A DNA stretch of 64,000 nucleotides from SABI01 sp963663665. Its GTDB lineage: Bacteria > Spirochaetota > Spirochaetia > Sphaerochaetales > Sphaerochaetaceae. The DNA lies in the NCBI GenBank assembly GCA_963663665.2, contig CAXXKP010000006.1, forward strand, positions 248,001 to 312,000. The letters are read 5' to 3'. The position numbers and the translations under genes are program-made. This document shows, piece by piece, positions 43,228 through 50,844 of this stretch (position 1 is its first letter; each line of letters begins with the position of its first letter). Below the pieces are notes generated by a model. The model was not told the origin of the DNA. It searched no databases and worked only from the letters and a program-made list of their open reading frames with translations.

Positions 43228-43398
43228 TTACATTAAATCTTTTGGTTTACGAGCAGTGTTACCGCTTTTTTCACAATATGCTACATGACGTAATTTACCA
43301 TTTTCAAAGATTGATTTCATTTTAATAGTTCCGCCCCAGCGACTCGTTAATACTTTTTGTCCACCACGACGTGCGTTCTTGGATATTCCACCAGCCAT
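43228..43398 (-). CDS. Small basic protein, 56 residues, unknown function
   Basis: Not recognised. The ATG at 43398 follows a strong GGAGG (ten bases upstream), and the frame ends at TAA with its own terminator, so it is very likely expressed. The sequence is MAGGISKNARRGGQKVLTSR, then WGGTIKMKSIFENGKLRHVA and YCEKSGNTARKPKDLM. It is strongly basic, with Gly/Arg-rich N terminus and single Cys. It resembles a small ribosomal or RNA-binding protein in style, but no family can be named. It sits between rRNA methyltransferase rlmI and yidD. Confidence 0.85.
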   Translation of the reverse strand: MAGGISKNARRGGQKVLTSRWGGTIKMKSIFENGKLRHVAYCEKSGNTARKPKDLM

Positions 43399-43531
43399 AT
43401 TCTTATTCCTCCACTGATTACTCTATATAACTTTGACGACTTACTATATCAAAAAGAAATCGGTTCGTCAAAGGTTGAAATCTGTTTTTCACATAAAAAC
43501 TGATATTAATCACCAAACTATCATTTGTAAA

Positions 43532-43568
43532 TTGATATATATTACTAATTTCCTTATAGTAACATCTA
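43532..43568 (+). promoter_or_regulatory. Promoter of yidD; predicted leaderless start
   Basis: TTGATA (43532-43537), 17-base spacer, TATAGT (43555-43560), with seven bases to the ATG at 43568. The predicted transcription start falls on the start codon and there is no Shine-Dalgarno. Confidence 0.6.
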
Positions 43569-43894
43569 TGAAAAGATTCTTTGAGCTAGTAAAGAAAGGA
43601 ATGCGAGAGCTATTCCTCCTTCCAACTCACCTATATAGAGCAATAATATCTCCATTACTTCCTCCATCATGTATATATACACCAACTTGTAGTCGATATA
43701 TGGTCGAATCAGTTAGGAAGCATGGAATCTTGAAAGGTGTTACCCTTGGTATCTTTCGCATTAGTCGTTGCCATCACATATTCTTTTATGGAGGAGTGGA
43801 TCCAGTTCCATCTACTTTCAACAAGAAAGAACTCTTTCAACCTTATAAGATTTTCTTTCGTAGAAGACATAAAAAAAATTCTAACCCTTCTTAA
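43568..43894 (+). CDS. yidD: Membrane protein insertion efficiency factor YidD
   Basis: About 108 residues from ATG 43568. The family core is unmistakable: LPTHLYRAIISPLLPPSC, PTCSRYMVESVRKHGILKG, then ISRCHHIFFYGGVDPVP, with the conserved Cys residues. YidD helps YidC insert inner-membrane proteins. An in-frame ATG at 43433 would add 45 residues not found in the family and would lie upstream of the predicted promoter, so it is rejected. The tail (IFFRRRHKKN) is basic. The stop overlaps the convergent udk gene by four bases. Confidence 0.92.
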   Translation: MKRFFELVKKGMRELFLLPTHLYRAIISPLLPPSCIYTPTCSRYMVESVRKHGILKGVTLGIFRISRCHHIFFYGGVDPVPSTFNKKELFQPYKIFFRRRHKKNSNPS

Positions 43895-44499
43895 TTTGTT
43901 ATATCCTTCACGAAGGTTATCAACACTTTAAGTGCGTTCTCATTGTGACCACCCTCTGGAATTACAATATCAGCGAACTCTTTCGTTGGCTCAATAAAAC
44001 TAAAATGTCCTGGTCGCACTACTTCAAGATATTGGGTAATAACAGAATCAACAGTCCGCCCTCTTTCACTCATATCTCTTTTTAATCGTCTGATAAAACG
44101 AATATCATCTGGGGTATCCACATAGAGCTTTAAATCGAGAAGATTTCTTATATCCTCATCATAGAGAACCATTAACCCCTCTATAATAACAAGTGGTTTT
44201 GCCTCTACGAGAAGAGTATTATCCTTCCTCCTATGATGGACAAAATCATACTGAGGCATCTCAATAGATTTTCCTTCTTTTAAGTCTCGTAGCTGCTGAT
44301 ACAACAACTTTGTATCAAAAGCATCAGGATGGTCAAAATTATAAGCAGTAATATTTTCATTATTTATATAGGTAGCAGAATGATAATAATTATCTTGTGG
44401 AATAAACACGAATTCACTTACAACTTCACTAATCTTTCGTACAATTGTGGATTTCCCAGACCCAGAGCCTCCTGTGATCCCAATAACTTTTACATCCAT
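43891..44499 (-). CDS. udk: Uridine kinase
   Basis: Phosphorylates uridine/cytidine to UMP/CMP in pyrimidine salvage. P-loop GITGGSGSGKST lies near residues 7-18, then DNYYHS, NFDHPDAFD, PQYDFVHHRR, VIIEGLMVLYDEDIR and DTPDDIRFIRRLKRD, all diagnostic. ATG 44499 follows AGGGAG by about eight bases and gives the usual 202 residues; a GTG at 44520 would add seven. Confidence 0.93.
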   Translation of the reverse strand: MDVKVIGITGGSGSGKSTIVRKISEVVSEFVFIPQDNYYHSATYINNENITAYNFDHPDAFDTKLLYQQLRDLKEGKSIEMPQYDFVHHRRKDNTLLVEAKPLVIIEGLMVLYDEDIRNLLDLKLYVDTPDDIRFIRRLKRDMSERGRTVDSVITQYLEVVRPGHFSFIEPTKEFADIVIPEGGHNENALKVLITFVKDITN

Positions 44500-44569
44500 A
44501 CTATAGACTCCCTTGTGCACAATTTTATCTTTATCTAATCCAGATATCGGTCAAAATTCAAATATTTTG

Positions 44570-44959
44570 CTATAAGATATTTAAAGCCCATCCTCTCGGA
44601 TGATCAACTTCAACAACATACCATATTGACCCACTCACTTCACCCGGATTAATATCATTCTCTTTTAAGCCTGCATCGTAAAGGCGATAATGCATTACAG
44701 GAGGTGTCTTCCTGAATAGAACTTGATGTTCTGCAGGTTCTGCACCTTTTGCTGACCAATGCTCCCAAAAGGATGTATCGAGAAGATGTATGAGAGGCAC
44801 TGCATGGACCACTGTATATCCATTTTTTTTGTATACATACCAATTATGATGTTTATAAAGCTCAACTGCAATCTCATAGTCAGGGAACACAGTCTTCAAA
44901 GAAAGCCCAATCTCAGAGAAGGCTTTTGCAATTGAAAAGAACTCTAAACCTTTGCCCAT
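44570..44959 (-). CDS. Protein of unknown function (129 residues)
   Basis: Not recognised. Soluble, with no signal peptide. It has a helical N terminus (SIAKAFSEIGLSLKTVFPDY), a central VYKKNGYTVVHAVPLIHLLD, and a C terminus rich in Trp/Asp/Glu ending SIWYVVEVDHPRGWALNIL. Its ATG at 44959 is preceded by AGGAGTTTC. It is about 50 bases upstream of the udk start region on the same strand and could be co-transcribed. Confidence 0.65.
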   Translation of the reverse strand: MGKGLEFFSIAKAFSEIGLSLKTVFPDYEIAVELYKHHNWYVYKKNGYTVVHAVPLIHLLDTSFWEHWSAKGAEPAEHQVLFRKTPPVMHYRLYDAGLKENDINPGEVSGSIWYVVEVDHPRGWALNIL

Positions 44960-45016
44960 TTAGAAACTCCTATCCTATTTCTGATTAGTACTACCTCTTA
45001 TATTAGATAGGTTAAT

Positions 45017-45301
45017 TTACATCATATGCTTCATTCTATTAGCCCGATGCCTCATCTTTGCAATCTTGGTATCTAGATGGTGAATATCTGTAAGGTTCTC
45101 ACGTATCAGTTGTTGAATTCTCTCGCTATCCTGAAACATCCGTGTATTTCCTTTGACCTCATCTGGTTTACCCACTAAATTAAGCAATGATTGAGAAAGA
45201 GACTCATGTAATTTATGTTTCTTTTTCAATATCACCTCTAAAGATTCAATTTCTTTTTGTAATGCACCGATAGATTCAAGCCGATTATCTTGAAGTGTCA
45301 T
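45017..45301 (-). CDS. Short coiled-coil protein, unknown function
   Basis: 94 residues, almost all predicted helix with heptad-like spacing of Leu/Ile: SIGALQKEIESLEVILKKKH, and later ERIQQLIRENLTDIHHLDTK. There is a loop in the middle (GKPDEVKGNTR), suggesting an antiparallel hairpin. The C terminus is basic (KMRHRANRMKHMM). No family recognised. AGGCG lies upstream of its ATG; it is upstream of the unknown 129-residue protein on the same strand. Confidence 0.6.
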   Translation of the reverse strand: MTLQDNRLESIGALQKEIESLEVILKKKHKLHESLSQSLLNLVGKPDEVKGNTRMFQDSERIQQLIRENLTDIHHLDTKIAKMRHRANRMKHMM

Positions 45302-45375
45302 AGCGCCTCCAATTCATCCAATTAAGTATAGCATAGTTTTTTAATACTATTATCTACTTCACACAAAAATTATCC

Positions 45376-46239
45376 TTATACTAAATTATTTCTCACAAAA
45401 GTAGCAGAATCTTTAGCTAGGAGATCGAGATTCGGATTTTTAATAATCTCTCTCCAAATACCAATATCTCGACCAACTTGTCCCCCTTGCATTAAAAAAG
45501 GCTCCATAACAAGAGGTCCATCGAAATTAACTGCATCTAAAGCATCTTTTATTTCGCCCCAAGGGATTCTTCCAGTTCCTGGCATCTTCCGGTTTGTCTC
45601 TCCGAGATGAAAAGCACCTAGATACGAGCCAATGGTGTGAATCGCTTTGGAAAAGGAGTCCTCTTCAATATTCATATGAAATGTATCGAGTAATATCTTA
45701 CATCCTTCACTATCAACATCTTTCACATACTGCAAGCCTTCGTTACTATCATTGATGAGAAATTGTTCGAACCGGTTAAGTACCTCAACATTCAATTGAA
45801 CGCCTCTTTCACTCGCATAAGGAGCAAGGATCTTCATACTCTCAACACTCTTTTCCCAAATAGGTTGCTTCGAGGTAAGTTCTAAAGGCATTTGTGCTGG
45901 CCAATAACTATGCACAGTTCCTCCAATCATCCCACCACCCATTACAGCAACAGCATCAATCATTCTCTTCATAAAATCTAAGCCCCTCTCTCTTACTTTC
46001 TTGTCTAGAGAAGAGACATCATATTGTTTTTGGAGCCCAATTCCATATGATAGAGTAATATTATGATCATCTGCTAATGTTTTGAGACTTTTTCGTTTAG
46101 TGTCATCGTACTCAACGATAGTTCCACCATTCAATTCTAACTGATCAAATCCTAATTTTCCTATTTTCTTTATGTATGGTTCAAATTCAACATCCCATTC
46201 ATGAGTCCAAAATGCATAATAGATTCCAACTTTTCTCAT
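45376..46239 (-). CDS. Ketose 3-epimerase (D-tagatose/D-allulose 3-epimerase family)
   Basis: Interconverts ketohexoses at C3 (for example fructose/allulose or tagatose/sorbose). The 287-residue TIM barrel is close in layout to clostridial D-psicose 3-epimerase. Metal ligands are visible at Glu152 (VEVLNRFEQFL), Asp185 (LLDTFHMNIEED), His211 (AFHLGETNRK) and Glu246 (VMEPF), and the substrate-contact loop GTGRIPWGEI is present. It follows the FGGY kinase gene by thirteen bases, pointing to epimerisation feeding or following phosphorylation of a rare ketose. The preferred sugar is not decidable here. Confidence 0.9.
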   Translation of the reverse strand: MRKVGIYYAFWTHEWDVEFEPYIKKIGKLGFDQLELNGGTIVEYDDTKRKSLKTLADDHNITLSYGIGLQKQYDVSSLDKKVRERGLDFMKRMIDAVAVMGGGMIGGTVHSYWPAQMPLELTSKQPIWEKSVESMKILAPYASERGVQLNVEVLNRFEQFLINDSNEGLQYVKDVDSEGCKILLDTFHMNIEEDSFSKAIHTIGSYLGAFHLGETNRKMPGTGRIPWGEIKDALDAVNFDGPLVMEPFLMQGGQVGRDIGIWREIIKNPNLDLLAKDSATFVRNNLV

Positions 46240-46252
46240 ACTCTTTCTTCCT

Positions 46253-47605
46253 TTACCCCGATATCAAGGTTCTTACAATAAAATCTTTCTCTTCCATTGA
46301 GCACATCTTCGTTGCAATAGCACCTACAAGGGCGGCTCCTATTGCAGCTCCATCATCAACTTGTGCGACAGTAGGTGAAATGGAAAAGACCTTCTCAATA
46401 CTTCGTGGAAATAGGTAATTCTTTTTAACACCACTCCCTGTTGCAACGATTCTACTAAGGGTTGCCTTAGCCTCACTTGCATGTGGCATAAACAAACTTA
46501 GCTCCCTTACTATCCCATCGACAACAGATTCTACGATGTTTCCCATCGTGAAATTATCTAGATCAATCTGTGTAAAAGATGCTCTAATTTGGGGATTTTT
46601 ACGTGTCCCTATAAAAAGAGGTTCACAGATAATATCTTCATCGCCATTCTTTTTGAGTACTGATGCCTTCATAATATCAAAAAGTTGATTATCATCTATC
46701 TCTTTCTTAGTAATTTGGAGATAAATATCCTTGAAAAAATTCTTCAATGTTTCATATCCTTTACCAGCGCTTAAGGTAGCCCCTACATGTAGGTATCCAA
46801 GGCCAAGGAACTCTCTGAGCTCCATATTGGGATCGCAATTAGTAGAGGTACTAAAAAATGAAAGTTGACCACTTGTTCCGATACTCACCAAGGCGGTTGA
46901 GGTGACTGAATCGATCATTCCAAAAAAACCAGCTTGATTATCTCCTACAGGATATGTAACAGCGACTCCTTCTTTTGTATATCCAGCTATTTCGAATGGG
47001 TTAGATGCCTCAAATGGGGCTCTCATATCATGGTGTAAAACTGTATCTAACACTGACTTGTTAAACTTCTTTGTTATCGGATCGAATGCGCCATACGTAC
47101 CCAAACAACTCGGATCACTTTTCGTGATCTCTTTGCCAATGAGACGTCCTGTTATGTATTCAAGAATTCCACAGAAACCAACAGCTGATTCAGGCACTAG
47201 GTTTAGTCGTTCATTTGCATAGTGAGTGAGTAGCCCATACCCTGGAGGAAGAGATATCCCAGTCTCTTTATAGAATAAAGTCTCTATAGTATCCCCATCT
47301 ACTTTAATTAACGACCTGTTATCGAGCCAAGTCGCAAGAGGAGATATTGCTTTGAAGTCTTTATCATAATAGAGAATCCCATGAACTTGACCGGTCACCG
47401 TTATTGATTCAATAGGTTCTTTAATAGAGGACAATATTGCCAATACATGGTTTTCAATAGTCTCAACGTCCTCCTCATACGCTCCACGGGTTTGACTTAT
47501 TACCCTTTTTTGTAGGTATGAAGGGGTATCTATCACCTTACATTTTTGTATGTCTACAACAGAAGCGCTTATATGTGTTGTTCCAATATCTAATCCGACA
47601 TGCAT
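46253..47605 (-). CDS. FGGY-family carbohydrate kinase (sedoheptulokinase-like)
   Basis: About 450 residues. The N-terminal ATPase core MHVGLDIGTTHISASVVD, then VTGQVHGILYYD with the catalytic-region TGQxHG, TWLDNRS, and C-terminal SIGTSGQLSFF and ATGSGVKKN (the FGGY signature region is divergent). The TGQ-x-HG form and GYGLLTHYAN resemble sedoheptulokinases more than xylulokinases, but any ketose could be used. ATG 47605 has GAGGAGAGGAAA upstream and is preferred to 47638. It lies upstream of the ketose 3-epimerase in the same operon. Confidence 0.85.
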   Translation of the reverse strand: MHVGLDIGTTHISASVVDIQKCKVIDTPSYLQKRVISQTRGAYEEDVETIENHVLAILSSIKEPIESITVTGQVHGILYYDKDFKAISPLATWLDNRSLIKVDGDTIETLFYKETGISLPPGYGLLTHYANERLNLVPESAVGFCGILEYITGRLIGKEITKSDPSCLGTYGAFDPITKKFNKSVLDTVLHHDMRAPFEASNPFEIAGYTKEGVAVTYPVGDNQAGFFGMIDSVTSTALVSIGTSGQLSFFSTSTNCDPNMELREFLGLGYLHVGATLSAGKGYETLKNFFKDIYLQITKKEIDDNQLFDIMKASVLKKNGDEDIICEPLFIGTRKNPQIRASFTQIDLDNFTMGNIVESVVDGIVRELSLFMPHASEAKATLSRIVATGSGVKKNYLFPRSIEKVFSISPTVAQVDDGAAIGAALVGAIATKMCSMEEKDFIVRTLISG

Positions 47606-47699
47606 AAGATTTCCTCTCCTCGAGCGTATAAAACGCAAAATACATCAATTCCTTTTTATTACATTACTAATATACTTTAACATACTTTAGCAAGAGAAA

Positions 47700-48905
47700 T
47701 CATACCTTAGGGGACTTTTTTATGACGAAAGGAATCACGTAAAAAAGAGCATACAAAGCAAAAATAGTACAGAGTACAGATAAAGTTATAAATGCGATAG
47801 GAATCGAGAAATGAGAGGAGATAATCCCTACCGTAGGAAATACTACAATCATGATAATTGAAAAAAGCATGCTCTGCATTGAAAGAATTGTCGCTCGTTG
47901 ATCTGATAGGAGAAGTTCATTTAAATAAGTTCCAATCGATGCTATTAATAACCCTTCACTCGGACCAAGAAGTATGTAAAAAAGAGGTGAATATGGAGTT
48001 GTGGAGATTAGCCAGATAAGAGCAGTGGGAAATACAATAACACTAATCAAAGTCCATCTTTTTCCAATTTTCTTAACGATTTTTGAGGCAATAAAAGCTG
48101 TACTACCTGCAACAACAGCATTTATAGCAAAAATAGTTGTGATATAGGACTCAGGGTGTCCTTGTCCACTCCAAAAGGACTGGAGGTAAAAAAACAATGT
48201 TGTGATAAAAGTGAATATAATTTCACTTATCAACATCAAAAAGAATATACTTTTCTCATTCTTAATCGATATAAAACTTGATTTTATATGATCTACATAC
48301 CCCTGCATAAGATGAGAAAAAGATTCAGCATTCATCGTTTTCTTTCCAACAGTTGTTTCTTTTAAACCGAAAGCACTAAGCATCGCAAGGAAAGAGAAAA
48401 GGATTGAAAGAATAAACACAAACGAATATGAATGTTGAGCGAGGAAGCCTGTCAATAAAAGTGCGATAATTGTCGCACCTTGGTATGTAAGCTCTTGTTT
48501 GCCAGCCACTGCCATATAAGAGGTAGTATCATCCAATTCTACAAGAGTATCATACACTAAGGCATCACCTGCGCCAGACTCTAAATTATTAGAGATTGCA
48601 GTAATCATAAATCCAATAGCTTGAAGAAAAAAGGAGCCAGAAAGAAACATGATAAGATAGGAAATGATTGAGATTGCACGCCCTATGATGCGACTCATTT
48701 TTCTTCCCCAAAGATCTGCTATTGCGCCGGTTGGAATTTCCATCATAAAAGATGTCACATGATAGATCCCTTCAAGAATTCCCAACTCAATAATAGTAAA
48801 CCCTTTTAAAGCGAGATAGATCATCCACACACCATGAGTTAAATTTAGGGAGGAGAGTGCAACAAATAGATAATTTTTCCTAATATTATTTTTCACATCA
48901 TTCAT
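47700..48905 (-). CDS. Major facilitator superfamily transporter
   Basis: About 401 residues with twelve hydrophobic segments. The MFS motif A after helix 2 reads GAIADLWGRKMSR, preceded by GILEGIYHVTSFMMEIPTG, typical of the drug/unknown-substrate MFS subgroup with SGAGDALVYD in helix 4-5. ATG 48905 follows AAGGTGGAAGC and fits the family better than the upstream ATG/TTG choices at 48938/48971, which would run into the divergent gene. Substrate unknown. It precedes the kinase-epimerase pair on the same strand and might import their sugar. Confidence 0.88.
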   Translation of the reverse strand: MNDVKNNIRKNYLFVALSSLNLTHGVWMIYLALKGFTIIELGILEGIYHVTSFMMEIPTGAIADLWGRKMSRIIGRAISIISYLIMFLSGSFFLQAIGFMITAISNNLESGAGDALVYDTLVELDDTTSYMAVAGKQELTYQGATIIALLLTGFLAQHSYSFVFILSILFSFLAMLSAFGLKETTVGKKTMNAESFSHLMQGYVDHIKSSFISIKNEKSIFFLMLISEIIFTFITTLFFYLQSFWSGQGHPESYITTIFAINAVVAGSTAFIASKIVKKIGKRWTLISVIVFPTALIWLISTTPYSPLFYILLGPSEGLLIASIGTYLNELLLSDQRATILSMQSMLFSIIMIVVFPTVGIISSHFSIPIAFITLSVLCTIFALYALFYVIPFVIKKSPKV

Positions 48906-48971
48906 AGAGAGCTTCCACCTTGCCCTTTTCCTCTTCATCAGTATACTAGTATCTAATTGGAGATAAAACAT

Positions 48972-49478
48972 ATGATAACGCCATTTAAAGATAAGAGCCC
49001 AGATGTTGAAAAAGCTCTTTATATCGATCCGACTTCTGTTATTATCGGGGATGTTACTCTTTTTGACAACACCTCTATTTGGCCATTAGTTACAATCCGT
49101 GGAGATATGGCATCAATTACTATCTCTCAAAACACAAATATTCAAGATAACACTGTTATTCATGTAAATACTAACATGCCGACATGTATTGGAAGTGATG
49201 TAACAATCGGGCATGGAGCTATCATTCATGCTTGTACGATAAAGGATCATGTACTCATTGGAATGGGAGCCATCATCTTAGATGAAGCAATAATTGGGGA
49301 ATATTCCCTGGTCGCAGCAGGCTCCCTCGTCCCACCAAGAAAAATTTTCCCACCAAAATCGTTGATCATGGGAAACCCCGCTAAAGTAGTAAGAGAACTA
49401 CGAGAACAAGAAATTATTGATATTCAACATAACTGTGACCACTATATTGCTCTAGCTACTATCTATAAAAATCAATGA
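48972..49478 (+). CDS. Gamma-class carbonic anhydrase-like protein
   Basis: Left-handed beta-helix trimer-forming protein, about 168 residues from ATG 48972 (TGGAG ten bases upstream). Zinc-ligand histidines of the gamma-CA/YrdA/PaaY family are at His64 (VIHVN), His81 and His86 (TIGHGAIIH). Also typical are SIWPLVTIRGD, NIQDNTVIH and the closing GNPAKVVREL. Reversible CO2 hydration is the likely role, though YrdA/PaaY relatives include thioesterases. Confidence 0.9.
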   Translation: MITPFKDKSPDVEKALYIDPTSVIIGDVTLFDNTSIWPLVTIRGDMASITISQNTNIQDNTVIHVNTNMPTCIGSDVTIGHGAIIHACTIKDHVLIGMGAIILDEAIIGEYSLVAAGSLVPPRKIFPPKSLIMGNPAKVVRELREQEIIDIQHNCDHYIALATIYKNQ

Positions 49479-49506
49479 CGTATTCTTAATACATACACAC
49501 AAAAAG

Positions 49507-49531
49507 AAGAGCTACCACAGCTCTTTTTTTT
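49507..49531 (+). terminator. Rho-independent terminator after the gamma-CA gene
   Basis: Seven-base-pair stem AAGAGCT / AGCTCTT, loop ACCAC, followed by a run of T residues. Confidence 0.88.
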
Positions 49532-49568
49532 ATTAATTAGAAATATTTTATAGCCAAAAATTCGCTCT

Positions 49569-49588
49569 ATTAACCAATTTTGGTTAAT
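49569..49588. promoter_or_regulatory. Perfect 20-bp palindrome upstream of the LacI-family regulator gene
   Basis: ATTAACCAATTTTGGTTAAT is fully self-complementary outside its central two bases. It lies about 140 bases upstream of the regulator promoter. Length and symmetry fit a LacI-family or other dimer operator, but the usual central CG of LacI sites is absent. Confidence 0.45.
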
Positions 49589-49681
49589 CGTTTATCCTTT
49601 TTTAACTACTTATTTAACTATCTTATTTCCTATTTTTCAAAGAATTTATACTTATTTACTATTTTATTAGTTATTCGTTTA

Positions 49682-49696
49682 AGTTAAAATTTAACT
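49682..49696. promoter_or_regulatory. Inverted repeat just upstream of the regulator promoter
   Basis: AGTTAAA-A-TTTAACT, perfect seven-base arms, 12 bases before the -35 element. A candidate operator for autoregulation, sharing the TTAAC core with the palindrome at 49569. Confidence 0.4.
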
Positions 49697-49707
49697 AATA
49701 ATTTTTC

Positions 49708-49737
49708 TTGACTTATCTAGTTCCGGGCTCCTAGTAT
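49708..49737 (+). promoter_or_regulatory. Promoter of the LacI-family regulator / polyol operon
   Basis: TTGACT (49708-49713), 18-base spacer, TAGTAT (49732-49737). A Shine-Dalgarno GAGAGGGGAA follows before the ATG at 49767. Confidence 0.6.
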
Positions 49738-49766
49738 GCTTATATGAGAGGGGAATACAAAGATAC

Positions 49767-50792
49767 ATGAAATCTTCAATAAAAGAAGTAGCACATCTAG
49801 CAGGAGTCTCAATCGCAACTGTTTCATACGTACTCAATGGGACAAAAAAATTGCGCCCTGAAACAGAACAAAAAGTCTTAGATGCAGTAAGAAAACTCAA
49901 CTATCATGTTAATCCTCTCGCTCGCAACCTTAGGAAAGGTGAGAGCAAGTTAGTTGGGTTTGTTGTAAGTGATTTCTCTAACTACTTCTTTCAGGATATA
50001 GCCCTTGGTTTAGAGAACCAGCTTGCTAAAGACGGATATAGATTAATTCTTATGGATAGCAAAGAGCAGAAAGAAGTTGAGATGGAAAATGTGAAAAATC
50101 TCATAGCAGGAGCTGTTGATGCCCTTGTTATTGCTCCAACTACAGAAGATTGCTCATATTTAAGATTTATGCTTTCAAACAACCCAATTCCCGTCGCCTT
50201 TGTTGATCGAAGACCTGTAGGTTTTGAAAGTGATGTTGTTCTCGCGACAAATGAACAAGGTACATATGATGCTGTAAAAGTACTCACAGACAAAGGGCAT
50301 AAGAATATCGCATTTCTTGGCTCAAGAATGGACTCTACTATGGAAGAGAGATTACATGGTTATAAAAAAGCACTTGAAGATGCTGATATCAGCATTAATG
50401 CGAATTATATCCGTTTTGGTAATCATGAAAGTGTATCACAACGATCGTTGCGTCATGGTGTTATGTATCATCATGCCTTCGACTTAATTTCGAATCACAA
50501 TATAACCGCTATATTTTCAGCCAACAACCTAGCTACGGTGGGGGTATTTAGCTGTATTAAAGAGACTAATCTTAAAGTACCTCAAGATATTGCATTTATT
50601 ACTTTCGACGATTCTTTCTGGTTAACAATGACAACCCCTGCAATAGCGGCTATCGCTCAAAACCCAGAAGAGATGGGGAGAGTCGCTGGCAGGCTCATTC
50701 TAGAGAGACTTGGTGATACACAAGAGAATAGTGAATATTCTTTTCAAGAGATTAGGATTTCTACCCAATTTATCTTACGGGGTTCTATTTAA
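49767..50792 (+). CDS. LacI-family transcriptional regulator
   Basis: 341 residues. The N-terminal helix-turn-helix (SIKEVAHLAGVSIATVSYVLNG, about 3-24) and hinge helix region (HVNPLARNLRKGES) are standard. The rest is a periplasmic-binding-protein-like sensor domain (KLVGFVVSDFSNYFFQDI, NITAIFSANNLATVGV). It is transcribed into the adjacent ABC transporter/dehydrogenase operon, so it most likely represses or activates it in response to the imported polyol or sugar. Confidence 0.92.
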   Translation: MKSSIKEVAHLAGVSIATVSYVLNGTKKLRPETEQKVLDAVRKLNYHVNPLARNLRKGESKLVGFVVSDFSNYFFQDIALGLENQLAKDGYRLILMDSKEQKEVEMENVKNLIAGAVDALVIAPTTEDCSYLRFMLSNNPIPVAFVDRRPVGFESDVVLATNEQGTYDAVKVLTDKGHKNIAFLGSRMDSTMEERLHGYKKALEDADISINANYIRFGNHESVSQRSLRHGVMYHHAFDLISNHNITAIFSANNLATVGVFSCIKETNLKVPQDIAFITFDDSFWLTMTTPAIAAIAQNPEEMGRVAGRLILERLGDTQENSEYSFQEIRISTQFILRGSI

Positions 50793-50804
50793 GTATGTAT
50801 TAAA

Positions 50805-50823
50805 TTCGGCCATTACAGCCGAA
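50805..50823 (+). promoter_or_regulatory. Short hairpin between regulator and binding-protein genes
   Basis: TTCGGC - seven bases - GCCGAA, just before the binding-protein Shine-Dalgarno (AAGGAGGG). No T-run follows; it could mark a processing site or weak attenuator. Confidence 0.35.
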
Positions 50824-50844
50824 CAAAAATAAGGAGGGAACTAT

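Noticed and set aside
43433..43567. N-terminal extension of yidD from ATG 43433
   Set aside because: The extra 45 residues do not belong to the YidD family, and the best promoter lies inside this stretch.
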